A stretch of DNA of 64,000 bases from Anaerotruncus sp. (lineage in GTDB: Bacteria > Bacillota > Clostridia > Oscillospirales > Acutalibacteraceae). Positions 1-9,472 of this stretch are shown here, in pieces. The DNA is taken from the NCBI GenBank assembly GCA_022009795.1, contig CP091724.1, forward strand, positions 806,001-870,000, read 5' to 3'. The stretch's first letter is position 1. Every line of letters begins with the position of its first letter. Below the pieces are notes generated by a model that searched no databases, was not told where the DNA came from, and worked only from the letters and a program-made list of their open reading frames with translations. The position numbers and the translations under genes were made by a program.

Positions 1-11
1 TTATTTGCCAT
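1..11 (-). CDS. start of an unidentified gene running off the window
   Basis: Only the first three codons of a minus-strand reading frame (Met-Ala-Asn or Met-Ala-Lys-like start) are visible. The call rests on a strong AGGAGG-type ribosome binding site at about 21-27, about 9 bases upstream of the ATG at 9-11. The gene would lie directly downstream of upp on the same strand. Nothing can be said of its product. Confidence 0.35.
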
Positions 12-129
12 TATTTTTTTCCTCCGAAGCAAGTTACATTTAAAATTAAATACGGTTTTTTGTAAAAAAAGCAGGCAAAAAACGCAAAGCAAAGCGCTGC
101 ACTGCTTCTCATATAAATATTTTCGGCGA

Positions 130-741
130 TTATTTTGTGCCGAAAATTCTGTCGCCCGCGTCGCCGAGACCGGGAACGATATATCCGTTTTCATTCAAAT
201 GATCATCCATGCCGGCAACGAAAATATCAACATCGGGATGAGCTTCTTTAAGAGCTTCAAGTCCTTCGGGAGCGGCAATCATGCAAAGGAATTTAATTGA
301 ACGCGGATTTCTTTTTTTGATTTGGCCGATGGCGTCGATTGCCGAGCCGCCCGTTGCAAGCATTGGGTCAACAACAAACACGTCTCTTTCCTCAATGTCC
401 TTAGGCAGCTTGCAATAATACTCAACAGGCTCAAGAGTTGTTTCGTCCCTGTAAAGGCCGATATGCCCGACTTTTGCAGACGGAACAAGAGCAAGAGCAC
501 CGTCCACCATACCGAGGCCTGCACGAAGAATAGGCACGAAAGCGAGCTTTCTGCCTGCAAGCTCTTTACAATGAGCAACTCCGCAGGGAGTTTGAACCTC
601 TATATCCTGAAGAGGAAGATCCCTTGTTGCATCATAAATCATAAGCATTGCAATTTCGTTTACAAGATCTCTGAATTCTTTTGTTCCCGTTTTAACATCA
701 CGCAAAACGGAAAGCTTATGCTGGATAAGCGGGTGATCCAT
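130..741 (-). CDS. upp: uracil phosphoribosyltransferase
   Basis: Converts uracil and PRPP to UMP in cytoplasmic pyrimidine salvage. The protein is intact and collinear with Upp from its N-terminus ([15 protein letters not shown]) to its C-terminus, with the PRPP-binding stretch [12 protein letters not shown] at about residues 125-136 and the uracil-binding [11 protein letters not shown] tail. I chose the Met at 741 because it gives the usual length of about 203-209 residues; a longer frame to 771 adds ten residues not seen in the family. It is one of the few genes here with no frameshift. The next minus-strand gene begins about 120 bases downstream. Confidence 0.95.
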   Translation of the reverse strand: MDHPLIQHKLSVLRDVKTGTKEFRDLVNEIAMLMIYDATRDLPLQDIEVQTPCGVAHCKELAGRKLAFVPILRAGLGMVDGALALVPSAKVGHIGLYRDETTLEPVEYYCKLPKDIEERDVFVVDPMLATGGSAIDAIGQIKKRNPRSIKFLCMIAAPEGLEALKEAHPDVDIFVAGMDDHLNENGYIVPGLGDAGDRIFGTK

Positions 742-985
742 AACCACTACTTTTTCTATCCATGCAAACACATCCTTTCAAATTTCATACTTGTTTATAA
801 ATCAGTATAAAAATGTTCATACTTTTGTATATATTAGCACAATAAATCACCTGTTTCAACAAAATACGCCTTTACAAAACAGTTACAAATGCTTTAAACG
901 ATTTTTGCCGCACAGCGAAAAAAATTCTATAAAAAGAGCAGCAAAAAGGCATCGAATAATTTTAACGCAAAAACAGGCATAAAAA

Positions 986-1012
986 TATCCGCTCCGAAAA
1001 TCGAAGCGGATA
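986..1012 (-). terminator. intrinsic terminator after the alcohol dehydrogenase
   Basis: Hairpin with arms TATCCGCT (986-993) and AGCGGATA (1005-1012), followed on the minus strand by a run of five T. It sits 8 bases beyond the alcohol dehydrogenase stop. Nothing else is recognisable between this gene and upp. Confidence 0.75.
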
Positions 1013-1019
1013 AAAAATT

Positions 1020-2169
1020 TTACATAAGAGAGCGATAAAGTGCCTTAATCTCTTCAACCGAAGTATCCTTCGGGTTGCCGGGGCGGCAAGCATCGTCATA
1101 AGCGCTCTGAGCAAGGAAATCAACATCCTCGTCCTTAACAATCTCTTTAAGGTCTGCCGGGATACCCACATCCTGACCGAGCTTTCTTACAGCGTCAACA
1201 GCTGCTTTTCTTGCATCGTCAAGGCTCATTTCATCTACGCCCTCAACGCCCATGGCTTTTGCGATATCTCTGTATTTCTCGCCTGTTGCGGGAGCGTTAT
1301 ATTCCATAACGGTTGGAAGAATGATTGCGTTTGCAACACCGTGAGGCGTGTCATAAACAGCGCCGAGCGGGTGAGCCATTGAGTGAACAAGGCCGAGCCC
1401 TACATTTGAAAATCCCATACCTGCAACATACTGACCGAGAGCCATATCCGCTCTGCCTTCCGGAGTATTGTTTACAGCGTTGCGAAGGCTTCTGGAAATG
1501 ATTTCGATGGCTTTAAGGTGGAACATATCGGAAAGCTCCCAAGCGGCTTTTGTGATATAGCCTTCAATTGCATGAGTAAGAGCATCCATACCTGTTGCGG
1601 CGGTGAGTCCCTTGGGCATTGAAGACATCATATCGGGATCTACAACAGCGATAACCGGGATATCTTTAGGATCTACGCAAACCATCTTTCTGTTTTTCTC
1701 CGTATCGGTGATAACATAGTTGATGGTAACCTCTGCGGCAGTGCCTGCGGTGGTGGGAACCGCGATGATAGGAACGCATTTATTCTTTGTGGGAGCAACG
1801 CCCTCAAGAGAAATAACATCCTCAAATTCCGGGTTCATAATTATTATACCGATAGCTTTGGCGGTATCCATTGAAGAACCGCCGCCGATGGCGATAATGC
1901 AATCTGCGCCGGAAGCCTTAAATGCGGCAACGCCGGTTTGAACATTTTTGAACCGTGGGATTGGGTTTAATTTCGCTGTAAATTTCATAATCGACAGAAG
2001 CGGCATCAAGAACATCGGTAACCTTTTTTGTTACGCCGAATTTAATAAGATCGGGATCGGAGCAAACAAAGCATTTTTTGAAGCCTCTGCCCTTTACTTC
2101 ACCGGCAATTTCCTGAATTGCACCGGCGCCGTGATAACTTGTTTCATTAAGAACAAAACGATTTGCCAT
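1020..2169 (-). CDS. fucO: iron-containing alcohol dehydrogenase, lactaldehyde reductase type (frameshifted)
   Basis: Group III (Fe2+-dependent) NAD(P)H alcohol dehydrogenase, very similar throughout to FucO, which reduces L-lactaldehyde to 1,2-propanediol. Visible motifs are the nucleotide-binding IGGGSSMDTAKAIG, the TTAGTAAEVT segment, and the metal-site region DALTHAIEGY, HSMAHPLGA and DTPHGVANAI. Start and RBS: GGAGGAGATTAATT then ATG at 2169. The frame breaks at 1945-1949: removing one base from the five-T run (five A in the coding sense) joins NPTVQ to NVQTGVAAFKASGADC, as in FucO. Total length is then about 382 residues, typical of the family. No fucose genes are nearby, so the physiological substrate is uncertain. 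A palindrome resembling an SOS box lies at its promoter. Confidence 0.88.
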
Positions 2170-2221
2170 AATTAATCTCCTCCAATTAGTTTATAACGGC
2201 ATGAAGCCGTTTGGCTTGTAC

Positions 2222-2268
2222 CGAACTTTCGTTCATTGAATATTATAAGGCCGAAAAATGTTTGTCAA
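2222..2268 (-). promoter_or_regulatory. fucO promoter with a GAAC-N4-GTTC palindrome
   Basis: Minus-strand -35 TTGACA (2263-2268) and -10 TAATAT (2240-2245, spacer 17; an alternative TATAAT has spacer 15). Immediately downstream, at 2222-2235, lies CGAACTTTCGTTCA, which fits the Firmicutes LexA box core. A small hairpin (AACGGC/GCCGTT) follows in the leader at about 2191-2208. The promoter is convincing; the LexA reading is tentative. Confidence 0.6.
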
Positions 2269-2288
2269 CAAATTAACAATTTTTTTAC

Positions 2289-2987
2289 CTATTTTTTTAA
2301 GAACTTTATCATAAACGCGCCATTCGGGCATAACGGCGGAGAGCTCGTCATAAAAAAAGCGGGCGAATGATCAGGATGAATGAAATGGCAATATTCGTGA
2401 AGAACCACAAACTCAATCACCTTTTCATCATAAGCGGCAAGGCGCGAATTCAGGGTTATAACATTGCTTTTTACTGCGGCAATTCCCCCACTGACCTTTC
2501 ATTTTGCGAATTTTTAAGCGCGGGCACAACTTGGCAATAATTGGCAAATGCGGGATAACATTTTTTTATAATTTCCGGAAATGTTCTTTTTCGCCTCGGC
2601 GTGAAGCACTTTTTCGTATGCACATTTACGGTTTTCAAATTCCGCGGAATTTTTAACCGTCATATGCAATTCGCCTTGGCAAAAGGGAAAAAAAGAAAAC
2701 GCACTGCCCTCGCAAACGCAAAGCACATATTCTTTGCCGAGCACGGAAACGCTGTCTCCGCTCACAAATTGCGGCGCGGCGGTCTTTGCCGCCTCAAAGC
2801 GTTTTTTTGCCGCAAGAATTTTAGGCGCATTTTGAAGCACGAAAGAATCGATCCGCTCTGCGCAAACAAAACGCGGGGCGGAAACGCACACCTCGCCGCT
2901 TTGCTTAATTCGCAAATTTATGTTTTTAACCTTTTTTCGTTCAAGAGAATAACAGATTTCGTCATTCCCGAAAAGCACGCTGCGCAC
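2289..2987 (-). CDS. YgjP-like metal-dependent hydrolase (M48/DUF45), frameshifted
   Basis: Small cytoplasmic zinc metallopeptidase of the YgjP/WLM type. The N-terminal half is readable directly. The C-terminal catalytic part, in another frame at about 2300-2500, reads VIEFVVLHEYCHFIHPDHSP, giving the HExxH zinc motif as HEYCH, then YDELSAVMPEWR before a TAG at 2289. Breaks lie near 2512, in the A-run at about 2351-2357 and in the T-run at 2292-2298; each is a homopolymer. I prefer the GTG at 2987, which follows AAGGGGG at good distance, over the TTG at 3005. The substrate of this family is unknown. Confidence 0.8.
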
Positions 2988-3022
2988 GGTTCGCACCCCC
3001 TTCAATCATAATCACAGAAATA

Positions 3023-3051
3023 ATTTTACACTTTTTCGCTCGATAATGCAA
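3023..3051 (-). promoter_or_regulatory. promoter of the YgjP-like gene
   Basis: Minus-strand -35 TTGCAT (3046-3051) and -10 TAAAAT (3023-3028), spacer 17, about 36 bases upstream of the chosen start. Confidence 0.55.
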
Positions 3052-3391
3052 ACAGAATAAAGCATCCGCCGCATCTGTCTGAACAAGGGCAAATTTCAAA
3101 GCGTTTTTCAGTTTTTTTGTTACTTTCAGCTCTTCGTTTGAGGGCGAAGCCCTCGAACGCCAAAAATCTTTTTTTATGAATTCTTATAAAAAAAGTTTTT
3201 TTAAGTGCGGTGTCTTCCGCTGAAGGCGCAACAGTTTATATCTCATATTGCAGGAGTATTTTTTTGACAGTTTATATCACTTATCAAGGTGTGAAGATAT
3301 GAAAAAAAGCACCTTGCATAATTGCAAAGTGCTTCATCAACTGTATTAAATTTGGGCATAAGAAAAGCGCCCACAATCAATATGTGGATGC
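3052..3391. other. gene-free stretch with two hairpins
   Basis: I see no coding frame here. It holds a strong 11-bp hairpin at 3135-3159 (arms CGTTTGAGGGC and GCCCTCGAACG around GAA), followed 8-9 bases later on the plus strand by seven T. It also holds the terminator listed next. Composition is A/T rich with long T-runs. It separates the YgjP-like gene from the phage-derived pair. Confidence 0.5.
3302..3334 (-). terminator. intrinsic terminator of the phage-remnant pair
   Basis: Arms AAGCAC-C-TTGCA and TGCAA-A-GTGCTT around a TAAT loop (3307-3334), with seven T following on the minus strand. It lies downstream of the small cysteine-containing gene. Confidence 0.75.
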
Positions 3392-3640
3392 TTACCAATT
3401 ATAATGCTTTGATAATTCCTTATATTTGTTTGCATCAAACGTATTTGGATTAAAATCGAATTTAGGACATTTCTGAAAATCAGGATTATCATCCATATAA
3501 TATTTTTCAGGACGTCTGCCCTTTAATGCCTTGCAATTCAGTCCATCCGCATTTTTGCAGACAGCACAAGGCGGAATAAATACAGTTCTTGCATCTTCAG
3601 ACATAAAAAATCTTCTTTTTGCTTTTTCTTCTTCTGTCAT
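3392..3640 (-). CDS. small cysteine-containing protein, probable phage-derived
   Basis: An 82-residue cytoplasmic protein with CAVCKNADGLNCKAL and a later KCPKFDF, together a four-cysteine pattern that could bind metal. I do not recognise a defined family. Small proteins with this C..C...C...C layout often follow the MuF/ADP-ribosyltransferase minor head gene in Firmicutes prophages, and here it follows exactly such a remnant with an 8-base gap. It has no frameshift. A toxin-associated or capsid-related role is inference only. Confidence 0.55.
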   Translation of the reverse strand: MTEEEKAKRRFFMSEDARTVFIPPCAVCKNADGLNCKALKGRRPEKYYMDDNPDFQKCPKFDFNPNTFDANKYKELSKHYNW

Positions 3641-3648
3641 TATATCAC

Positions 3649-3890
3649 CTACTTAATTATTCTTCTTATTATTTCAAGCCAAGAATTACCATTTAAATCC
3701 ATTAGTCTGTTTGCATCAATTAATTTATACTTTGTTCCGGTATGAAGTATTGCTTCACTTTCAACCTTATTATCTGTAACATATGCCTTTGTTCCACTTG
3801 TTATCATCAATAACGATGCCCTTCCGTTCGTGCTATTCGTTTTGAACGGTTTAAATCGGCGGTTCCCCAATTACTGATATTTCTTGCAAT
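3649..3890 (-). pseudogene. remnant of phage minor head protein (MuF) with ADP-ribosyltransferase C-terminus
   Basis: Two fragments in different frames. Upstream (about 3810-3890) reads SKRIARTEGHRY followed by stops, matching the conserved ARTEGHR segment of Mu gpF-like minor head proteins. Downstream (3649-3800) reads GTKAYVTDNKVESEAILHTG and then TKYKLIDA, matching the end of a VIP2-type ADP-ribosyltransferase domain with the catalytic ExE as ESE. The capsid part and most of the transferase core between them are missing. So this is an internally deleted and truncated MuF-ART gene, inactive as it stands. It lies next to a tRNA array, a common integration site. Confidence 0.6.
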
Positions 3891-3931
3891 AAAAAAAGCA
3901 AAAAAATCACCGATTTACACAAAACAAAAAG

Positions 3932-3974
3932 AAAAAAAGCATTGAAAAACGCAAAAGCGAAATCAATGCTTTTT
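3932..3974 (-). terminator. terminator of the tRNA operon
   Basis: Long hairpin with outer arms AAAAGCATTGA and TCAATGCTTTT and an inner ACGC/GCG pair, followed on the minus strand by a T-run (3932-3938). It lies just beyond tRNA-Lys. Confidence 0.8.
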
Positions 3975-3977
3975 ACT

Positions 3978-4054
3978 TGGTGGCTCATCGGGGAATCGAA
4001 CCCCGGACACCTTGATTAAAAAGTCAAGTGCTCTGCCATCTGAGCTAATGAACC
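3978..4054 (-). tRNA. tRNA-Lys (TTT), one extra base in anticodon loop
   Basis: Cloverleaf with acceptor GGTTCAT/ATGAGCC, TTCGATT T-loop and encoded CCA. The anticodon stem CTTGA/TCAAG encloses eight bases (CTTTTTAA) instead of seven. Removing one base from the five-base run at 4018-4022 gives a normal tRNA-Lys with anticodon TTT and length 76. This is the same error type as in the protein genes. Confidence 0.93.
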
Positions 4055-4082
4055 GAATTCGCCCTATCCGAAACAGGGCGCA

Positions 4083-4157
4083 TGGCTGGGGAGGCAGGAT
4101 TCGAACCTACGCATGAGGGAGTCAAAGTCCCTTGCCTTACCGCTTGGCGACACCCCA
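4083..4157 (-). tRNA. tRNA-Gln (TTG)
   Basis: Acceptor TGGGGTG/ pairs with its 3' arm, anticodon stem AGGGA/TCCCT with loop CTTTGAC gives anticodon TTG. CCA is encoded. Second last tRNA of the minus-strand array. Confidence 0.95.
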
Positions 4158-4176
4158 ATATAGGGATAGAAAAAAG

Positions 4177-4254
4177 TGGGGTGGGATATCGGATTCGAAC
4201 CGATGACCTCTGGTGCCACAAACCAGCGCTCTAACCAACTGAACTAATCCCACC
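4177..4254 (-). tRNA. tRNA-His (GTG)
   Basis: Anticodon stem CTGGT/ACCAG with loop TTGTGGC gives GTG. The extra 5' G opposite C73 that marks tRNA-His is present (GGTGGGAT with ATCCCACC), and CCA is encoded. Confidence 0.95.
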
Positions 4255-4315
4255 ATATTCTGCTGCGCTTGACATGCAAGCTAAAGAAACGTTTGCTGAT
4301 GCTCAGGCGCAGCAT

Positions 4316-4392
<77 letters not shown>

Positions 4393-4397
4393 ATATA

Positions 4398-4471
4398 TGG
4401 AGCGGGTGAAGGGAATCGAACCCTCGTGTTCAGCTTGGAAGGCTGACATTCTACCATTGAACTACACCCGC
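4398..4471 (-). tRNA. tRNA-Gly (TCC)
   Basis: Anticodon stem TCAGC/GCTGA with loop CTTCCAA gives TCC; acceptor GCGGGTG/CACCCGC, CCA encoded. First tRNA of the operon, directly behind the promoter. Confidence 0.95.
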
Positions 4472-4487
4472 ATCAGCGACGTTAGTT

Positions 4488-4516
4488 ATTATATACAAAG
4501 AACGCCGCAAAGTCAA
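4488..4516 (-). promoter_or_regulatory. promoter of the tRNA operon
   Basis: Minus-strand -35 TTGACT (4511-4516), 17-base spacer, -10 TATAAT (4488-4493), about 17 bases upstream of tRNA-Gly. A near-consensus sigma-A promoter. Confidence 0.85.
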
Positions 4517-4530
4517 GTACTTTTTTAAAT

Positions 4531-6844
4531 TTAATCAATACTTACCTGAATTTTTTTCATTTGCGGTAAGAGCAAAGCGCTTAATTTCCCTATCCTGATT
4601 GAAAACGATTTGCGATGCAAGCAAGTCTTCAACATCCCTGCGAACGCAATCGCGTATTCCGCGCGCATTCTTTTTGGAGCCAAACGCTTCCTTGGCAATA
4701 AATACGGGCACGGAATCATCATAAACAAGCTCAATTGCCTTATCTTTAAGGCTTTCCACAAGCTCATCAAGCATAATACGGGCGATTTTTTCAAAATCTT
4801 CAAATGTGAGATTATTAAAGGTGATGATTTCATCAACCCTGCCGAGAAACTCGGGGCGCAGGAAGCGCTCAAGTGCTTTCATCGTAACATCTTTATTTAT
4901 ATCGTTTGAGGATTTGCCGAAGCCGAGCGATGCGGTATCCGTTGAGCCGGCATTCGAGGTCATAACGATAATCGTGTTTTCAAAATTAACCGTTCTGCCT
5001 TGAGAATCCGTTATTCTGCCCTCATCAAGAATTTGCAGCAGGATATTGAGCACATCCTTATGCGCCTTTTCAATTTCGTCAAACAAAATAACGCTATAAG
5101 GCTTTCTTCTTACCTTTTCCGTAAGCTGGCCTGCTTCGTCATATCCCACATAGCCCGGAGGCGAGCCGATAATTCTTGAAACGCTGAATTTTTCCATATA
5201 TTCGCTCATATCAAGCCTGATAAGGCTTTCGGGCGAATCAAAAAGATACATTGCAAGCTGCTTAACAAGCTCTGTTTTGCCGACACCCGTCGGGCCGACG
5301 AATATAAACGACTGCGGCCTTTTGCGCGGGCTTATTTGAACTCTGCCCCTGCGCACTGCGGCGGCAAGCTTTGAAATAGCTTCATCCTGACCCACGATAT
5401 GCTTTTTAAGCTCATCTTCAAGAGAAGCAAGGCGTTTTATATCCCCTGCCTCGATTTTTGCGGCTGGGATTCCCGTCCACAGCGAAACGACCTTTGCCAA
5501 ATCGGCTTCAACCACCTGATTATCCTTGGCTTTTTCCGCAAGATCGGGCAAAACCCCGTCAAGCTTCATTGTTTCGGCTTTAAGGTTTGAAATCAGCTCG
5601 TAATCGATTTCCTCGTTTTCATCCGGATCGGGCTGAGAAAGAGCGTCTATTCTTTCAAGCAAATCATTTTTTTCTTTAAGCTTAAGCTGATATTCGGATA
5701 TTGCCGGATTGCGCAGATTTGCGCAGGTGCAGGCTTCATCGAGCAAATCGATTGCCTTATCGGGCAAATATCTGTCCGTAATATATCTTTCCGACATGGT
5801 TACGGCTTTATAAACAAGGCTGTCGCTCATTTGCACCTTATGATAATTTTCATAATACGCCTTTATGCCGAGAAGCATTCTGTAAGCATCCTCCACAGAG
5901 GGCTCTTCAATTTTAATCGGCTGGAAGCGGCGCTCGAGAGCAGCGTCTTTTTCAATATATTTTCTGTATTCGTTAAAGGTTGTTGCGCCGATAACCTGAA
6001 TTTCGCCTCTTGAAAGCGCGGGCTTGAGTATATTGGCGGCATTCATTGTGCCTTCACTGTCCCCGGTGCCGACGAGATTATGCACTTCGTCGATAAACAG
6101 GATAATATTTCCCTCGCTTTTAACTTCGTCAACAAGGCCTTTTATTCTGCCCTCAAACTGGCCTCTGAACTGAGTGCCGGCAACAAGCGCCGTTAAATCA
6201 AGCAGATAAATTTCTTTATCGGCAAGATTTGCGGGCACCTCACCCTTTGCGATTTTTATTGCGAGACCCTCGGCAACGGCTGTTTTTCCTACTCCGGGTT
6301 CACCGATAAGGCATGGATTGTTCTTTGTTCTACGGCAAAAGAATTTGAATTGCGCGCGATATTTCTTTTTTTCTCTGCCGATAATGGCGTCTATCTCGCC
6401 GCGCTTTGCCTTAGCGGTGAGGTTATTGCAATAATTGTTCAGGAATTTACGGGGATCGTCCTTCCTGCCCTTTTTGCCTTTTTTTCTTATTGGAGCCTTT
6501 ACCTGTTTTGGTGTCGCCGTTTTTCTTCGGCATTATTGCCGAAAAAGGCTTGCGAAAGGCAGGGTTTGGGCACCTTCGGCGTTATCGGGATCGAGCATAT
6601 CGCCAACCGAGCCGAAATCGAAATCCTGCATATTTTCCATAAACTGGCTCATTTGCTCTGAAGCCTGCTCAAGCTCCTCGTCAGAAATGCCGAGCTGATC
6701 TATCATTTGATTTATGGAGCCGACATTCATTTCCCTGGCACATTTTATGCAAAGCCCCTCGGGAACAACTTTACCGTCCTCCATTTTTTGAATAAACAGA
6801 ACTGCGGGGCGAACACCGCACTTGCTGCACATCTGCTGTTTCAT
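4531..6844 (-). CDS. clpC: Clp-type AAA+ unfoldase with N-terminal zinc ribbon (frameshifted)
   Basis: Hexameric ATP-driven unfoldase that feeds ClpP or disaggregates proteins. The N-terminus (6844 to about 6540) is a zinc ribbon with CSKC and CIKC pairs (residues 6-9 and 33-36) and an acidic helical linker; it replaces the usual Clp-N repeats and resembles McsA. After a lysine-rich linker come D1 (RRTKNNPCLIGEPGVGKTA, then LFIDEVHNLVG) and D2 (FVGPTGVGKTELVKQLA, then VILFDEIEKAHKD and TSNAG). Breaks lie around 6240-6530 in T/A runs. Near 4545 a seven-base run decides the end: removing one base gives NEKIQVSID and a stop at 4531. Total about 770 residues. It is followed by the tRNA operon and preceded by pgsA, 11 bases away. 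Confidence 0.88.
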
Positions 6845-6855
6845 TAAGTTACTCC

Positions 6856-7509
6856 TTAATTGATTTTCTTTTTATCGGAATTTGAAGCCGCCTTATTTTC
6901 CTTCATCTGCTTAATAAAGCCGGGCGCATAGCCGAAAAGAGAAACAAAGGCAAGCAATGCCGAGATTATAACCATAACGGTGGTGAGTGCCTGGGGCAGC
7001 TGCTTGAAGAACCAAACGCCCACAAGCGGCGAATCGGCAGAGCCCAAAGCGATAATCGTTATCATAAACACATAGAAGACAACCGTGGCAACCTTGCCCC
7101 AAACCTCTGCGGCAGTGGGGCGCATGCCCTTTGAAAGCAAAACGGCGCCGCCGATTATCATAACAAGCTCTTTAAAAATAAAGAGAAAGAAAATATATTT
7201 AACAATACCGTCGTTATTCCAAAACTTAATGATAAGAATAATAACGATTGCCATTTGCGAAAGCTTATCTGCAATCGGATCAAGAATTTTGCCGAGGTTT
7301 GAAACCATGTTGAATTTTCTTGCGATTTTACCGTCAAACACATCGGTAAGCGCAGCAACGATCATTGCCACCACGCCCCAGAGATACTGCCCTTTTATGA
7401 AAAGAACGCTGAAAACGGGAATCAAAGCGATTCTGGCAAAGCACATCCAGTTGGGAATAGTGTTCCAGCCCTTAAAAAGATCTTTAACATTTTCTTTAAA
7501 CTTACTCAT
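6856..7509 (-). CDS. pgsA: CDP-alcohol phosphatidyltransferase (phosphatidylglycerophosphate synthase)
   Basis: Integral membrane enzyme of glycerophospholipid synthesis that transfers a phosphatidyl group from CDP-diacylglycerol to an alcohol, probably glycerol-3-phosphate. The family signature D-x2-D-G-x2-A-R-x8-G-x3-D-x3-D is complete (from DVFDGKIAR to LDPIAD). About six hydrophobic segments follow. I start it at the ATG at 7509, which follows GGAAAGG by 9 bases, and not at 7530. Length about 217 residues. It lies between cvpA and the clpC-type gene in the same orientation. Confidence 0.85.
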   Translation of the reverse strand: MSKFKENVKDLFKGWNTIPNWMCFARIALIPVFSVLFIKGQYLWGVVAMIVAALTDVFDGKIARKFNMVSNLGKILDPIADKLSQMAIVIILIIKFWNNDGIVKYIFFLFIFKELVMIIGGAVLLSKGMRPTAAEVWGKVATVVFYVFMITIIALGSADSPLVGVWFFKQLPQALTTVMVIISALLAFVSLFGYAPGFIKQMKENKAASNSDKKKIN

Positions 7510-7542
7510 AAAGCAAACCTTTCCGCCCAAAAGGGCTCCGTA

Positions 7543-8244
7543 TTAAACAAGGTTAATAAGCGGATTTATTGTATTTATAAACTCTGTAACCGAGCTTGAA
7601 TCAACAAGCCTTACAAATTCATTTTGAGATGACGCAAAAATGAAATCACGCACAAACACAAGCGCGGCGCACACACCGGCAAGAAGCACTGTGCCTTTAA
7701 ATGCGCCGAGAAGAGCGCCGATAAATTTATTTGTGTGCTTAAGCGGCATACGGTCTTTTTCCTCAAGCTTTTTTTAATAAAGCGCGAAATCAGGAAAGCG
7801 ATAATCGAAACCGCAAGCAAAAACAAGCAGAAACACGGCAGCTTTAACAACAACCAGCAAAACGGGATCAAGCACATTGGCTGCAATTGCCTGAGCCGCT
7901 GTGGAATTGTTTATATTATCAAGAAAAGACAAATCAACAATTCCGGAAAGCCCGAAAGGAAGCGAAGCAACGCTTTCCTTAACCGAGGAAACAACCGAAT
8001 CTATATTTGCCGATTGCTCAAGCGCGGATGTGACTTTATTTAGCGCCGCCTCTCGAAAAAGCGAATTGTAAATTTGAGCCGAATATTTATCGGCAATAAA
8101 AAATGAAAGCGGAATGCCGAGTGCATATTTCGCAAATGAGATAACGGAGCGAAGCAAGCCCTTGAAATATCCGGCAATCACGCAGGCAACAACAAGCAAA
8201 ACGAGAATAATATCAAGAACATTTATATTCATATTCCTAATCAC
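7543..8244 (-). CDS. cvpA: CvpA family membrane protein (frameshifted)
   Basis: Membrane protein of the colicin V production family, with an N-terminal hydrophobic segment (VLDIILVLLVVACVIAGYFKG) of the usual CvpA type, several further membrane spans and a C-terminal conserved LGAFKGTVLLAGVCAAL segment. The reading frame breaks twice near 7745-7790 in T-runs. The GTG at 8244 overlaps the TGA of the upstream DUF5711 gene (GTGA), suggesting translational coupling; the ATG at 8232 is the alternative start. The biochemical role of this family is not established. Confidence 0.75.
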
Positions 8245-9422
8245 TCCCGATTATCGCTTAGCAGTTCAACAAGAGTTTGCCGCTTTGCGAACACCTTAGA
8301 CGAAACCTGCTTGATTGATGTGTAAGAATCATCCGCCTTATATGTTTGCTTAACGGATGAATCAGAGATTTTTATATGTTATAACGCTGTCTGCGGTTAA
8401 AACGCTTATATATGATGAAGATCCCGAAATATCCTTAACCGCCGAATCGACCGTTGCCACGGTTTTTTTACATTGCCGTTGTGCTTAACCACGGCTATTT
8501 TGTTTTCCGCGGAACCGGAATATTCCGAATAAGCGTAAATCAAATTATCGGAGCTGTCGTAATCATATGATGCAGTAAATGCACTGCCCTGTTCGAAAAT
8601 CTTTGTTTCGGTTTTTAAGCCCGCGAACAACACTGACAAAATCCGAACCCACAACAAACAAATCACTTGATGAAAAAAACGCAAATCCAGCACGGGCGAG
8701 GAATAATATTCAAATCGCGCTCTCGGCTCGGTATCGCCGATATTCATTGTGTAAACAACGGTTTTGAGCTTTGCGTTTTTCGGAATTTACGGCGGCGAAA
8801 GCCACGCGCGTGCCTCTGGCGTCTATCGCGGCGGCAATCACATAGCCGTTTGCCACATCATAGCTCATTTTTTTCTTTAAAGATTTATTATATACCGAAA
8901 CATTGCTTTTTGCAGAATCCGAAGTTGTGCACAAAACAACGCTGCCGGATTCGGACGCTCCTGCGCAAAGAAGCTGATTATCTGATTTATCGGAATAAAC
9001 ATTCTTTTTTTCCGTATCAAGCCTATACGCCGTGCCGCCCTGATCATAAAGCAGCGAATAGCTGCCCACTGTTTCGACTATGGGATTGGAATAGCCGTGA
9101 TTAAAGGTTTGCACAAGGCTTGCGTTTGATGTGTCAAGAACGGTGAAAGAACTGTCGTCCAGCACATAAAGCCCGCTGCCCACCGTGCCGAATGAAAGAT
9201 CGCCGCCGGAGGAAAGCTCATAAGGATATTTGTTTTTTTCCGAAACAGATTCGGAATTGTTTTTTTCTTGGCCGAAAGGGATGAAAAATCCGTTTCCGCG
9301 ATACGCAAAATAAGCAAAACTGCAACCGCCACGCCGACTATTGCCCACGCAATGCGCCAACGCTTGCGGCTTTTTGCTTTTTTTCTTTCCGCTCTTTCGG
9401 CTTCACGCTGAGATGATGCCAT
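8241..9422 (-). CDS. DUF5711 family protein, membrane-anchored beta-propeller-like (frameshifted)
   Basis: A basic cytoplasmic N-terminus (residues 1-25, KKAKSRKRWR) and one transmembrane segment (IAWAIVGVAVAVLLILRIA) precede an extracytoplasmic domain made of repeated beta-rich blades (for example SFGTVGSGLYVLDDSSFTV and NQLLCAGASESGSVVL). This is the layout of DUF5711 proteins, which are usually found next to cvpA, as here. Breaks lie near 9260, 8750, 8660, 8470 and 8375. The start at 9422 follows GAGGGTTATT. The stop overlaps the cvpA start by four bases. Function unknown; a role in sensing or envelope scaffolding is speculation. Confidence 0.7.
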
Positions 9423-9472
9423 AATAACCCTCAAAAAAATTAACACTTAGTGAAATATATATTAACTGAAAT

